This document shows, piece after piece, positions 1 through 5,688 of a DNA stretch of 9,952 nucleotides (within the stretch, counting starts at the first letter, position 1; each line of letters opens with the position of its first letter). The notes below the pieces were generated by a model. It was not told where the DNA came from and made no database searches. It saw only the letters and a program-made list of their open reading frames with translations. The translations under genes were made by a program, and so were the position numbers. Origin of the DNA: Deltaproteobacteria bacterium (GTDB taxonomy: Bacteria; Desulfobacterota; Desulfobulbia; Desulfobulbales; Desulfobulbaceae); assembly GCA_013151365.1 (NCBI GenBank), contig JAADIK010000117.1, forward strand, positions 1 to 9,952. The letters run 5' to 3'.

Positions 1-11
1 CGCTGAGTGGA

Positions 12-117
12 TAACTGGTCACTTCCGCCCGCATAGAGGGGCTATCTGAGTCTCCCTTCGGTCTCTTACCTGCGAACGGCAGCGACTACGTAAATCTGTG
101 GCGCCTGTGACCAGTTA
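12..117. other. Perfect 11-bp inverted repeat framing a possible structured RNA
   Basis: Positions 12-22 (TAACTGGTCAC) are perfectly complementary to 107-117 (GTGACCAGTTA), and a short CGCC/GGCG pairing (26-29 with 100-103) continues the stem across a small internal loop. Inside is a small hairpin (70-73 with 79-82, loop GAACG). A further 8-bp pairing, 87-94 (TACGTAAA) with 139-146 (TTTACGTA), would cross the outer stem and form a pseudoknot or an alternative fold. No convincing coding frame covers this stretch. I do not recognise the RNA family, and the strand is undetermined. It lies downstream of rdgB on the minus strand and is close to the window edge, so part of it may be outside. The structure is seen; the RNA role is inference. 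Confidence 0.3.
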
Positions 118-185
118 CCTGAGAGGGGGAAAGATGATTTTACGTACGGCGGATTCGGGCATAACCCGGGTCATGCCGACGCCGA

Positions 186-869
186 TCACACCATCCTTTC
201 CTCCGACCAGTCGTTATGTTCGAATTGTTTGTGATCGGGCTTGGGCGGTTTTTCTTCCTGCAGCCGTTGGCGCAGCCAGAGTAACACCTTGTCGAACTCT
301 GCCGCAAGTTCCGCCAGAGCCCTGCCCCGATGGCTGACCTTGTTTTTTTCCGCCATCGAGACTTCGGCAAAGGTCTTGCCAAAGGGGGCGTAGTAGAAAA
401 CCGGGTCGTAGCCGAAGCCGGCGTCACCGTGCCGCTCCGTGATGATTTCACCCTCGCACCGTCCCTCCCAGGTCAGGGCCGGGCCGCCGGGCGTGGCCAA
501 GGACAGGACGCATTCAAAATAGGCCTTGCGATTGTCCTTGCCGGTCATTTCACTGAGCAGTTTTTCGCAGTTATCCCAGTCCTTGGCATCTTCCCCTGAG
601 TAGCGGGCCGAATAGACCCCGGGCCGGCCGTCAAGCGCTTCCACCACCAGCCCCGAATCATCGGCCAGACAGGGCAGGCCCAGGACGCGCGCGTAGTGGG
701 AGGCCTTTTTATAGGCGTTTTCTTCGAAGGTGGCGCCGTCTTCAATAACCGGCGGCAACTTGCGGTAATCATTGAGGCACTTGATTTCAACCGGGAAACC
801 CTTGAACAGTTGTTTGAACTCTTCAACCTTGTTCTTGTTGCCCGTTGCCAGAACGATGATATCTATCAT
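186..869 (-). CDS. rdgB: RdgB/HAM1 non-canonical purine NTP pyrophosphatase (dITP/XTP diphosphatase)
   Basis: This cytosolic house-cleaning enzyme hydrolyses dITP, ITP and XTP to the monophosphate plus pyrophosphate, keeping deaminated purines out of DNA and RNA. The family landmarks are in order: TGNKNK (residues 9-14, substrate loop), LADDSGL (68-74, with the acidic catalytic and metal-binding residues), GRPGVYSARYSG (81-92), GFGYDPVF (151-158) and SHRGRAL (179-185). I place the start at ATG 867-869, giving 227 aa, because AGGAG lies 6 nt upstream and the protein begins MIDIIVLATGN as the family does. The frame stays open further upstream, but those codons are unrelated and lie partly in a repeat. 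At 227 aa it is longer than the usual 195-205 aa. The extra C-terminal tail (about 203-227) is charged and polar (EEKPPKPDH...), of unknown role. queH lies upstream on the same strand across a MITE-like element that may supply the promoter. Confidence 0.96.
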   Translation of the reverse strand: MIDIIVLATGNKNKVEEFKQLFKGFPVEIKCLNDYRKLPPVIEDGATFEENAYKKASHYARVLGLPCLADDSGLVVEALDGRPGVYSARYSGEDAKDWDNCEKLLSEMTGKDNRKAYFECVLSLATPGGPALTWEGRCEGEIITERHGDAGFGYDPVFYYAPFGKTFAEVSMAEKNKVSHRGRALAELAAEFDKVLLWLRQRLQEEKPPKPDHKQFEHNDWSEERMV

Positions 870-887
870 GATGTACTCCTTACACTC

Positions 888-1114
888 AATATTCTGAATC
901 CGTGACGGCTTGAGATGACATTCCATGCAATATGGCATTTATCGCATTATTGTCAAATAAACTCATTTTTTGGTCTGCACCGCGCCGCCCTGCAGGGCGC
1001 CCGATAACGGCGCATCTGCGGCGTTGGCAACTCGTTGATATCACACCAGGATAATCAACCTCGTTGCCGCCTTGCATCTGCACCGTTTTCGAACGCTCAC
1101 GGATTCAGGAATAT
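888..1114. repeat. MITE-like element, copy A (full-length form)
   Basis: The ends form terminal inverted repeats: 889-905 reads ATATTCTGAATCCGTGA, and 1097-1114 reads, on the opposite strand, ATATTCCTGAATCCGTGA, differing by one inserted C. Taking the TIR as CCTGAATCCGTGA, both flanks carry AATAT (888-892 and 1110-1114), a possible 5-bp target duplication, although AATAT is itself nearly palindromic. The interior holds a GC-rich palindrome (GCCCTGCAGGGC, 987-998) and a longer imperfect inverted repeat (about 1017-1075). No credible transposase or protein frame is present, which fits a non-autonomous element. The element fills the gap between queH and rdgB. About 120 bp next to the 889 end are clearly homologous, in inverted orientation, to the copy at 5689-5818. 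Whether it is still mobile cannot be told here. Confidence 0.75.
929..956 (-). promoter_or_regulatory. Promoter-like sequence inside the MITE-like element, directed at rdgB
   Basis: Reading the minus strand, a perfect -35 hexamer TTGACA (951-956) is followed after 16 nt by CATATT (929-934; 4 of 6 to TATAAT). It would start transcription about 50 nt upstream of the rdgB ATG. The same region in the second repeat copy reads TTGGCA, 18 nt, CATATT (5752-5781, plus strand), so the arrangement belongs to the repeat family. This is inferred from sequence only. Confidence 0.4.
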
Positions 1115-1656
1115 GTTTTTTTGCGCAGTTTTTTGTCATAGCGTTCCTGTTCGCTGTAAATACAGCCGCAGTATGGCTGCCGGTACAAGCCCATGGCTAT
1201 CGATTGATCTATACCCCACTGCCAGCCCTGGCGAAAATCTTCGTAATAAAATTCAATGCCAAGGGTTTCGGCAAGTTGCTCGCCCTTTTTTTTGATCAGT
1301 TCGTGCTTTTGATATCTGGAATAGAGCAGGGTCGTGGTGAAGGCGTCAGCGCCCTTTTCCACGGCCCTTTCCGCAACCCGTTCCAGACGCATATCGTAAC
1401 AGATATTGCAGCGTTTTTCCTCGTTAAAGACCACTTGGCGCAGATATTCGGTCAGGCCGTAATCGCGGTCGATTTCAACCGTAAACCGCGTCTGCCGGGC
1501 CAGGTCGTCCAGGGCCTTGATGCGGCGCTTGAATTCCCGGTAGGGGTGAATGTTGGGATTGTAGAAAAACCCCGCCACCCGGTGCCCCTGGTCACGCAGC
1601 CTCTGCAGCGGATAGACCGCACAGGGCCCGCAACAGACATGTAACAGGATTTCCAT
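1105..1656 (-). CDS. queH: QueH-type epoxyqueuosine reductase
   Basis: QueH reduces epoxyqueuosine to queuosine at the wobble position of GUN-decoding tRNAs. It is the non-orthologous replacement of the cobalamin-dependent QueG. The 183-aa protein shows the whole family signature: HVCCGPC (residues 6-12), FYNPNIHP (31-38), RCNICYDMRLE (82-92), TTLLYSRYQKHE (108-119), FRQGW (141-145) and YCGCIYSE (162-169). The conserved cysteines (C8, C9, C12, C83, C86, C163, C165) include the [4Fe-4S] ligands known for the family. The start at 1654-1656 is preceded by AAGG about 5 nt away, and the MEILLHVCCGPC beginning is typical. The stop codon and last residues (TYS) lie inside the terminal inverted repeat of the adjacent MITE-like element. 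The upstream neighbour on the same strand is the sigma-54 activator, 188 nt away across a hairpin, so co-transcription is uncertain. Confidence 0.95.
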   Translation of the reverse strand: MEILLHVCCGPCAVYPLQRLRDQGHRVAGFFYNPNIHPYREFKRRIKALDDLARQTRFTVEIDRDYGLTEYLRQVVFNEEKRCNICYDMRLERVAERAVEKGADAFTTTLLYSRYQKHELIKKKGEQLAETLGIEFYYEDFRQGWQWGIDQSIAMGLYRQPYCGCIYSEQERYDKKLRKKTYS

Positions 1657-1723
1657 CAGTGCCTTACTCTTGAATTCCTGTCATAAAAAACAAGAAAATT
1701 AATCATGTTTTATAGCAGGTTGT

Positions 1724-1768
1724 TTAGGCTGTAGGCTATTAGCCCGGCCCTAACAGCCTACAGTCTAA
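1724..1768. repeat. Long hairpin with AGGCTGT/ACAGCCT units in the queH upstream gap
   Basis: Positions 1724-1742 pair with 1750-1768 to give a 19-bp stem with one A-C mismatch (1738/1754) and one G-T pair (1728/1764), closing a 7-nt loop CCCGGCC. The arms are built from the repeated words AGGCTGT and CTAACAGCCT. No T-run follows on either strand, so it is not a classical terminator. It lies between the sigma-54 activator and queH. It looks like a short palindromic intergenic repeat, or an RNA hairpin in the queH leader. Confidence 0.6.
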
Positions 1769-1844
1769 CAGCCTGGAAACAGATCCGCCGGAAGTTGACT
1801 TGGGTTGTGGGCATCGCCCGCCTTGGTTGGTGTTCGATAGGGCA

Positions 1845-3413
1845 CTAGTCGATCTTGAATTGCCTGGGATCAATATTGTAACTATGAATTTTATAATTGA
1901 TAATACGCAGGCTGGTATCCAGATAGTTTGCCGCCCTGGTCTGGTTGCCCTTGGTCTTTTTCAGCGCCTCAACGATAAGTTCCCGTTCGAAATGTTCGAC
2001 TGCCATGGCCAGTGACGGTGGTCGATCGGAATTAACGGACTTGGAACTCTGTAAAGTCGGGGGCAGATGGGTGGCCATAATTGTATCATCGTCGCAGATC
2101 AGGACGGCCCTTTCCATACAGTTTTGCAGTTCCCGGACATTGCCGGGCCAGTGATACTGCATGAGCATGTCAATGGCCGAGGTTGATATCCTTTTGATAT
2201 TTCTGCGGTTATCTGTGTACTTTTCGAGAAAATATTCCGCCAGCAACAGGATGTCGGTGCGCCGTTCCCGGAGCGGCGGCAGGTAGACCGGAAAGACGTT
2301 GAGCCGGTAATAGAGGTCTTCCCTGAAGGCGTTCTCCTTGACGGCGGTTTCCAGGTCGCGGTTAGTGGCGGCCACCAACCGGATATCCGTTTTCAGGAGT
2401 TCCGTGCCCCCGAGACGCTGAAAGGTGTGCTCCTGAATGACATTAAGCAGTTTAACCTGCACCGCCGGGCTTATTTCGCCGATTTCATCAAGGAAGAGGG
2501 TACCGCCGCTCGCCTGTTCAAAACGTCCCGTCTTGCGCGAATTTGCCCCGGTAAAGGCCCCTTTTTCATGACCGAAGAGTTCGCTTTCCAGCAGGGTTTC
2601 CGGCAGGGCCGAACAGTTGACCACGATAAAGGGGCCGTTGCGACGGCCGGAGTTATGGTGCAGGGCCCTGGCGACCATGGTTTTGCCGGTGCCTGATTCA
2701 CCGCGCAGGAGTACGGTGGCGTTGGAGTCCGCAACCCGGTGGACCATATCAAAGACCTCGTGCATGCGGGATGACTTGCCGATGATCTCATCAATGCGGT
2801 TCTGGGCAGACAGTTCGCGCCGCAGTTGCGAATTTTCCCGGCGCAGGGCTTCTTTTTCCTCGTTGACCTTCTGGACCCGCTGCACGGTTTGGGCGATCAG
2901 GGAGCTGACAATGCTCAGGAATCGCAGATCGTGTTCCGACTGGATGCCGAAATTCTGCGAGTATTCCCGATCAACTGACAGGGCGCCGATGGTCTTGTTC
3001 GCGGCCTTGATCGGTACGCAGAGAAACGAGCTTTTCTTTTTCTTTTCATCGCCCCGGGTGCGCGTCCGGTTGAGAAACAGCGGTTCCTCGCCGATCTGCG
3101 GGACCAGGATTGGGTCGCCGGTGGCCACAACCTTGCCGGTGATCCCCTCCCCCATCTTGTATCTGCCCCGGCGCCGGGCTTCAGCCGTGATCGCCGGAGC
3201 CACCTCGATTTCCAGCTCACCGGTGGCCTGGTTGACAATGGTCACGGTCCCGCTGTTCATGCCTTTTTCGCGGGCCAGGGTGGCCATCACCTGTTCCAGG
3301 CAGTCTTGCAGGTTGGTTGCCGAGGCCAGGTACTTGGTTATGGTGTACAGACAGGCCAGGTTTTTAAGTTCCGTTTCCCCGGGTTCTGCTATGGAATTCA
3401 TCTTTTCTTTCAT
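1845..3413 (-). CDS. Sigma-54-dependent transcriptional activator, NifA-type (GAF / AAA+ / Fis HTH)
   Basis: This 522-aa enhancer-binding protein would activate RNA polymerase holding sigma-54. An N-terminal GAF sensor (about 18-178) contains YKMGEGITGKVVATGDPILVP and EPLFLNRTR, a pattern typical of NifA. A charged heptad-like linker follows (181-206), then the AAA+ domain with GESGTGKT (Walker A, 238-245), GAFTGA (sigma-54 contact loop, 285-290), GGTLFLDE (Walker B, 303-310), FREDLYYRLNVFP (arginine fingers, 363-375) and WPGNVREL (422-429). A Fis-type helix-turn-helix closes the protein (about 485-515, GNQTRAANYL...). No nif genes are in the window, so I call the NifA class but leave the symbol open. 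ATG 3411-3413 has only a weak upstream GGA; Met5 (3399-3401) is an alternative start. No sigma-54 -24/-12 site is evident upstream, and the 5' region overlaps the divergent tRNA promoter. Confidence 0.92.
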   Translation of the reverse strand: MKEKMNSIAEPGETELKNLACLYTITKYLASATNLQDCLEQVMATLAREKGMNSGTVTIVNQATGELEIEVAPAITAEARRRGRYKMGEGITGKVVATGDPILVPQIGEEPLFLNRTRTRGDEKKKKSSFLCVPIKAANKTIGALSVDREYSQNFGIQSEHDLRFLSIVSSLIAQTVQRVQKVNEEKEALRRENSQLRRELSAQNRIDEIIGKSSRMHEVFDMVHRVADSNATVLLRGESGTGKTMVARALHHNSGRRNGPFIVVNCSALPETLLESELFGHEKGAFTGANSRKTGRFEQASGGTLFLDEIGEISPAVQVKLLNVIQEHTFQRLGGTELLKTDIRLVAATNRDLETAVKENAFREDLYYRLNVFPVYLPPLRERRTDILLLAEYFLEKYTDNRRNIKRISTSAIDMLMQYHWPGNVRELQNCMERAVLICDDDTIMATHLPPTLQSSKSVNSDRPPSLAMAVEHFERELIVEALKKTKGNQTRAANYLDTSLRIINYKIHSYNIDPRQFKID

Positions 3414-3437
3414 CTGTTATCCGTCACGAGGAGAATA

Positions 3438-3466
3438 TTGACATGGTCCCCGTGAAATGGTATTTA
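3438..3466 (+). promoter_or_regulatory. Sigma-70 promoter of the tRNA-Ser pair
   Basis: A perfect TTGACA (3438-3443) is followed after a 17-nt spacer by TATTTA (3461-3466; 4 of 6 to TATAAT). Transcription would start around 3472-3475, only a few nucleotides before the first tRNA at 3478. The element lies in the gap shared with the divergent sigma-54 activator gene. Confidence 0.75.
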
Positions 3467-3477
3467 CTCCCCTTACC

Positions 3478-3563
3478 GGAGGGATGGCCGAGTGGTTGAA
3501 GGCGGCGGTCTTGAAAACCGTTGAACGAAAGTTCCGTGGGTTCGAATCCTACTCCCTCCGCCA
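3478..3563 (+). tRNA. tRNA-Ser (anticodon UGA)
   Basis: The acceptor arms GGAGGGA (3478-3484) and TCCCTCC (3553-3559) pair perfectly. Discriminator G3560 is followed by an encoded CCA (3561-3563). The anticodon stem 3505-3509/3517-3521 closes the loop CTTGAAA, with anticodon TGA at 3512-3514, which reads UCN serine codons, chiefly UCA. The T loop GTTCGAATC and an extended variable arm (about 3522-3536) are as expected for a class II serine tRNA. It is the first of two serine tRNAs expressed from one promoter. Confidence 0.97.
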
Positions 3564-3580
3564 CAACGACAGTCCCATAC

Positions 3581-3673
3581 GGAGAGATGACCGAGCTGGC
3601 CGATGGTGCTCGCCTGCTAAGCGAGTGTGGGGGTTATACTCCACCGAGGGTTCGAATCCCTCTCTCTCCGCCA
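3581..3673 (+). tRNA. tRNA-Ser (anticodon GCU)
   Basis: The acceptor arms GGAGAGA (3581-3587) and TCTCTCC (3663-3669) pair perfectly, with G3670 as discriminator and an encoded CCA (3671-3673). The anticodon stem CTCGC/GCGAG (3609-3613/3621-3625) presents GCT at 3616-3618, reading AGC and AGU. A long variable arm (about 3627-3645) marks it as class II. It lies 17 nt after the UGA serine tRNA, probably in the same transcript. Only a weak 5-bp hairpin (3673-3687) without a T-run follows, overlapping the end of the convergent SH3 gene. Confidence 0.97.
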
Positions 3674-3685
3674 GCCGTTGTCCGG

Positions 3686-4156
3686 CTACCACCCCCAGAG
3701 AAGGCTGCGCTTCACCCAGCCCGTCACTCCCTGTTCATGCTGAACATGGACCCAGCCGTTTTTCTTGTTCAAGGTTTTGAAGACCACCCCGTAATAAGCC
3801 TTGGCCACAATCCGGTATTTTGTCCCTGGCCCGCTACGCACATTGATTCGTTTTTTTGAGTTTTTGTTGACCTTGACAATCATGTGCGCGGACATGTTGA
3901 CCATATCGCGACGGACCCAGCCGATCGTTCCCTCAAAATCAGTGACCCGAAGCCACTGCCCTGATTGTCGGTAAACCTTGAGGGGAAAGCCTTTGCTCAG
4001 CTCCCAGAGTACCCGGTACCTTGTCCCGGCTCCGGAACGCATGTTGACATCATTTCCCGCAATACTGACCATTTTGGCGAAAGCGGCCGCCGTGGTCAGC
4101 AAGAGAAATAAACACACTCCTATAGAGATACATACTCGTGTTTTCTTTTTTTTCAT
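3686..4156 (-). CDS. Secreted protein with two bacterial SH3 domains
   Basis: The 156-aa product starts with a clear Sec signal peptide: MKKKK, a hydrophobic core (about 9-23), then a small-residue AFA site near residue 27. Two SH3_3-type domains follow: one at about 29-87, with VNMRSGAGTRYRVLW and GWVRRDMV, and one at about 92-155, with INVRSGPGTKYRIV and GWVKRSLL. Such domains usually bind peptidoglycan peptides, so a cell-envelope or periplasmic role is likely. No catalytic domain is present, and the specific function is unknown. The Shine-Dalgarno is weak (AGAG close to the ATG). A TTGACA (4223-4228, minus strand) lies in the end of the iron-sulfur gene upstream, but no good -10 follows it. 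The gene converges on the tRNA pair, ending 12 nt from the second tRNA. Confidence 0.9.
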   Translation of the reverse strand: MKKKKTRVCISIGVCLFLLLTTAAAFAKMVSIAGNDVNMRSGAGTRYRVLWELSKGFPLKVYRQSGQWLRVTDFEGTIGWVRRDMVNMSAHMIVKVNKNSKKRINVRSGPGTKYRIVAKAYYGVVFKTLNKKNGWVHVQHEQGVTGWVKRSLLWGW

Positions 4157-4219
4157 AACTCTACGCGTCTTGCATTCCTTTTTCAGGTTTGAGATTGATT
4201 GTTAATCACCGGTTAGGTT

Positions 4220-5122
4220 TTATGTCAATGTTTGCCCTGCTTTTTTTCCGGACGTCAATATTCTGTTGGGCAGGGAGTATCCTCCGATTTCCAACGATAT
4301 AGCGTCATAATTGCACGCCTGGGTCATACATTTCATGCAGCTTATGCATTCGCCGCTGTCCGGCGTTTCATTGAACCGTATTTCCATGGGGCATACCGAA
4401 TGGCAGGCCTTGCATTGAGTACAGTTTTCTTCATTGAATTTCAACTTAATCAACCGGTAGCGGTTGAAGAGTGAATAAAAGGCTCCCAGCGGGCAGGTTG
4501 TGCGGCAGAAGGGCCTGGAGGCAACAACACTCCAGAAGATAAAGATAACCAGGATCATCATTTTGTTCAGATAGAGCCAGCCGATCGTCTTTTTCAGTCC
4601 CGGCTGCAACAGCACCATGGGGATGCCGGCTTCCAGGGTTCCGGCCGGGCAGATATACTTGCAGAACCAGGGCTCGCCGAGACTGAACTGGTCGACCAGG
4701 ACCAGGGGCAGGATAACCACAAACAGGGCCAGAAATCCGTACTTGAACCAGTTGAGCTTTTTGGGAATTGAATATTTCACCGAGGGGATTTTATGCAGCA
4801 GTTCCTGAAAAAGGCCGAAAGGACAGGCCCAGCCGCAGACAAAACGTCCGAAGGTGGCGCCCAGCAGGCCCATGGAACCAACCACAAAGGTGCCGAAATA
4901 GTAATGGCCGTTTTGCAGGGAAAAGCGAATACTCAGCAACAGTTGCTGCAGGCTGCCGATGGGACAGTAGGTTGTTGAGGCCGGGCAGGAATAGCAGTTG
5001 AGGCCCGGCGAGCAGATTACCTTGAGCGGTCCCTTGTAGATATTTTGACTGACCGGGAATCCCCAGAATCCATTGGCAAGAAAGAACCACACCGCCTGGA
5101 CCCATTTCCTGAGTGCTTCCAT
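4220..5122 (-). CDS. NapH/MauN-like membrane iron-sulfur protein with C-terminal double [4Fe-4S] ferredoxin domain
   Basis: The 300-aa polytopic protein has hydrophobic segments at about 10-22, 72-98, 125-145 and 185-203. Cys motifs fall at the membrane borders: C37-C43-C46-C53, CGWACP (96-101), CKYICP (154-159) and CRTTCP (206-211), the paired CxxxCP pattern of the NapH/NosR/RdxA-type proteins. The C-terminus has two [4Fe-4S] motifs, CTQCKACHSVCP (234-245) and C259-x2-C262-x2-C265-x4-C270. The second lacks the usual CP ending and has one extra residue. By family it should pass electrons at or across the cytoplasmic membrane; its partners are unknown. AGGA 7 nt before the ATG lies within the last codons of the 49-aa gene upstream, and the intergenic gap is 4 nt, so the two are surely co-expressed. 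It is not assignable to napH itself, since no nap genes are nearby. Confidence 0.92.
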   Translation of the reverse strand: MEALRKWVQAVWFFLANGFWGFPVSQNIYKGPLKVICSPGLNCYSCPASTTYCPIGSLQQLLLSIRFSLQNGHYYFGTFVVGSMGLLGATFGRFVCGWACPFGLFQELLHKIPSVKYSIPKKLNWFKYGFLALFVVILPLVLVDQFSLGEPWFCKYICPAGTLEAGIPMVLLQPGLKKTIGWLYLNKMMILVIFIFWSVVASRPFCRTTCPLGAFYSLFNRYRLIKLKFNEENCTQCKACHSVCPMEIRFNETPDSGECISCMKCMTQACNYDAISLEIGGYSLPNRILTSGKKAGQTLT

Positions 5123-5126
5123 CTCG

Positions 5127-5276
5127 TTATCCTATGCCGATACAGGAAAGACAGATGGAACAGGCCTGTTCCAGGACCCTCGAGGGTTCACCCAGGACGA
5201 TACCTGTAAGCCAGAGCAGCAAAAAGACACTGATGAGCACCAACGGCGTCTTTCGTATTTTGAATTTTCCGTTCAT
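5127..5276 (-). CDS. 49-aa membrane peptide with CxxCxxC motif (CD1871A-like)
   Basis: This short gene begins MNGKFKIRKTPLVLISV and ends VLEQACSICLSCIGIG. Residues 1-9 are basic, 11-29 form one hydrophobic membrane segment, and the tail carries C39-x2-C42-x2-C45. Translational evidence is strong. The ATG overlaps the stop of the upstream thiamine-binding gene as ATGA (5276-5273). GGAG lies 7 nt before the start. The stop is 4 nt before the iron-sulfur membrane gene, whose ribosome site it contains. It resembles what is annotated elsewhere as the CD1871A family of CXXC-motif proteins, found beside NapH-like proteins; that match is from memory. The three cysteines could bind a metal or cluster or act in thiol redox, perhaps as a small subunit of the neighbour. 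The function is unknown. Confidence 0.88.
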   Translation of the reverse strand: MNGKFKIRKTPLVLISVFLLLWLTGIVLGEPSRVLEQACSICLSCIGIG

Positions 5277-5584
5277 TTTCCATCTCCGGCGAGGCGCTGG
5301 AGGACAGCCTCTTGTTTTTCACCGAGTCCCCGGTCTTTATCACGGCGGTCATCAAGTGTGATATGGGTCACAACCCGCTGCGCGCCTCGGTGAAACGGCA
5401 GGTTGTGGATCTCGTTAGCCAGGCGCAACAGTTCCGCCGGGGCGCCGTGAATGACCGTCCCCATGTCATTGAGCGTATGGGCCACCTCCCGGTCCCGGAG
5501 AAAACGCTCAACATCGGCCACATAATCGCCAACGCCGGTCGTAGCCGTGCCCAGGGGAATAATTGTTATCTGCATGAGTGCCAT
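5273..5584 (-). CDS. MTH1187/UPF0045-family thiamine-binding protein
   Basis: This 103-aa protein is of the usual size for the YqgV/MTH1187 family, small cytosolic ferredoxin-like-fold proteins, some of which bind thiamine. The family pattern is visible: MQITIIPLG at the N-terminus, VERFLRDREV (25-34), LNDMGTVIHG (38-47) and GAQRVVTHITLDDRRDK (67-83). The start at 5582-5584 (MALMQITI) has AAGGAG 7 nt upstream. The frame extends upstream to 5776, but those codons run into the MITE-like repeat and do not resemble the family. A start at Met4 lacks a ribosome site. It is the first gene of a coupled operon with the CxxCxxC peptide and the iron-sulfur membrane protein. Thiamine binding here is inferred from family only, and the link to redox genes is unexplained. 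Confidence 0.88.
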   Translation of the reverse strand: MALMQITIIPLGTATTGVGDYVADVERFLRDREVAHTLNDMGTVIHGAPAELLRLANEIHNLPFHRGAQRVVTHITLDDRRDKDRGLGEKQEAVLQRLAGDGK

Positions 5585-5688
5585 GGCTGAACTCCTTGTC
5601 TTTCCCGCAACAGTATGTGTAACCGAGGACCGCCTGCCCAGCGGGGTATCATCTCTCGCAACGCCGCTGCTGCGCTTTGTTCGCATAA

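Noticed and set aside
870..938. Upstream extension of rdgB to an earlier ATG at 938
   Set aside because: The added 23 residues fall in the MITE-like repeat and do not resemble the family; the ATG at 867-869 has AGGAG and gives the canonical N-terminus.
886..1083. 65-aa minus-strand frame in the rdgB-queH gap
   Set aside because: It lies wholly in the MITE-like element. A similar peptide (GRRGADxKMxLF) arises from copy B only because the DNA is repeated; no ribosome site or family support.
1072..1644. 190-aa plus-strand frame opposite queH
   Set aside because: It lies antisense to a complete queH with all its motifs; no independent support.
2617..3441. 274-aa plus-strand frame opposite the sigma-54 activator
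   Set aside because: It is the antisense of a clear GAF/AAA+ gene and has no domain-like motifs or ribosome site.
3673..3687. Hairpin after the second tRNA-Ser as a terminator
   Set aside because: It has only 5 bp, begins inside the CCA end and has no T-run, so it was not listed as a terminator.
4200..4228. TTGACA at the end of the iron-sulfur gene as a promoter for the SH3 gene
   Set aside because: No acceptable -10 lies at 16-18 nt spacing (best 2-3 of 6), so it was not listed.
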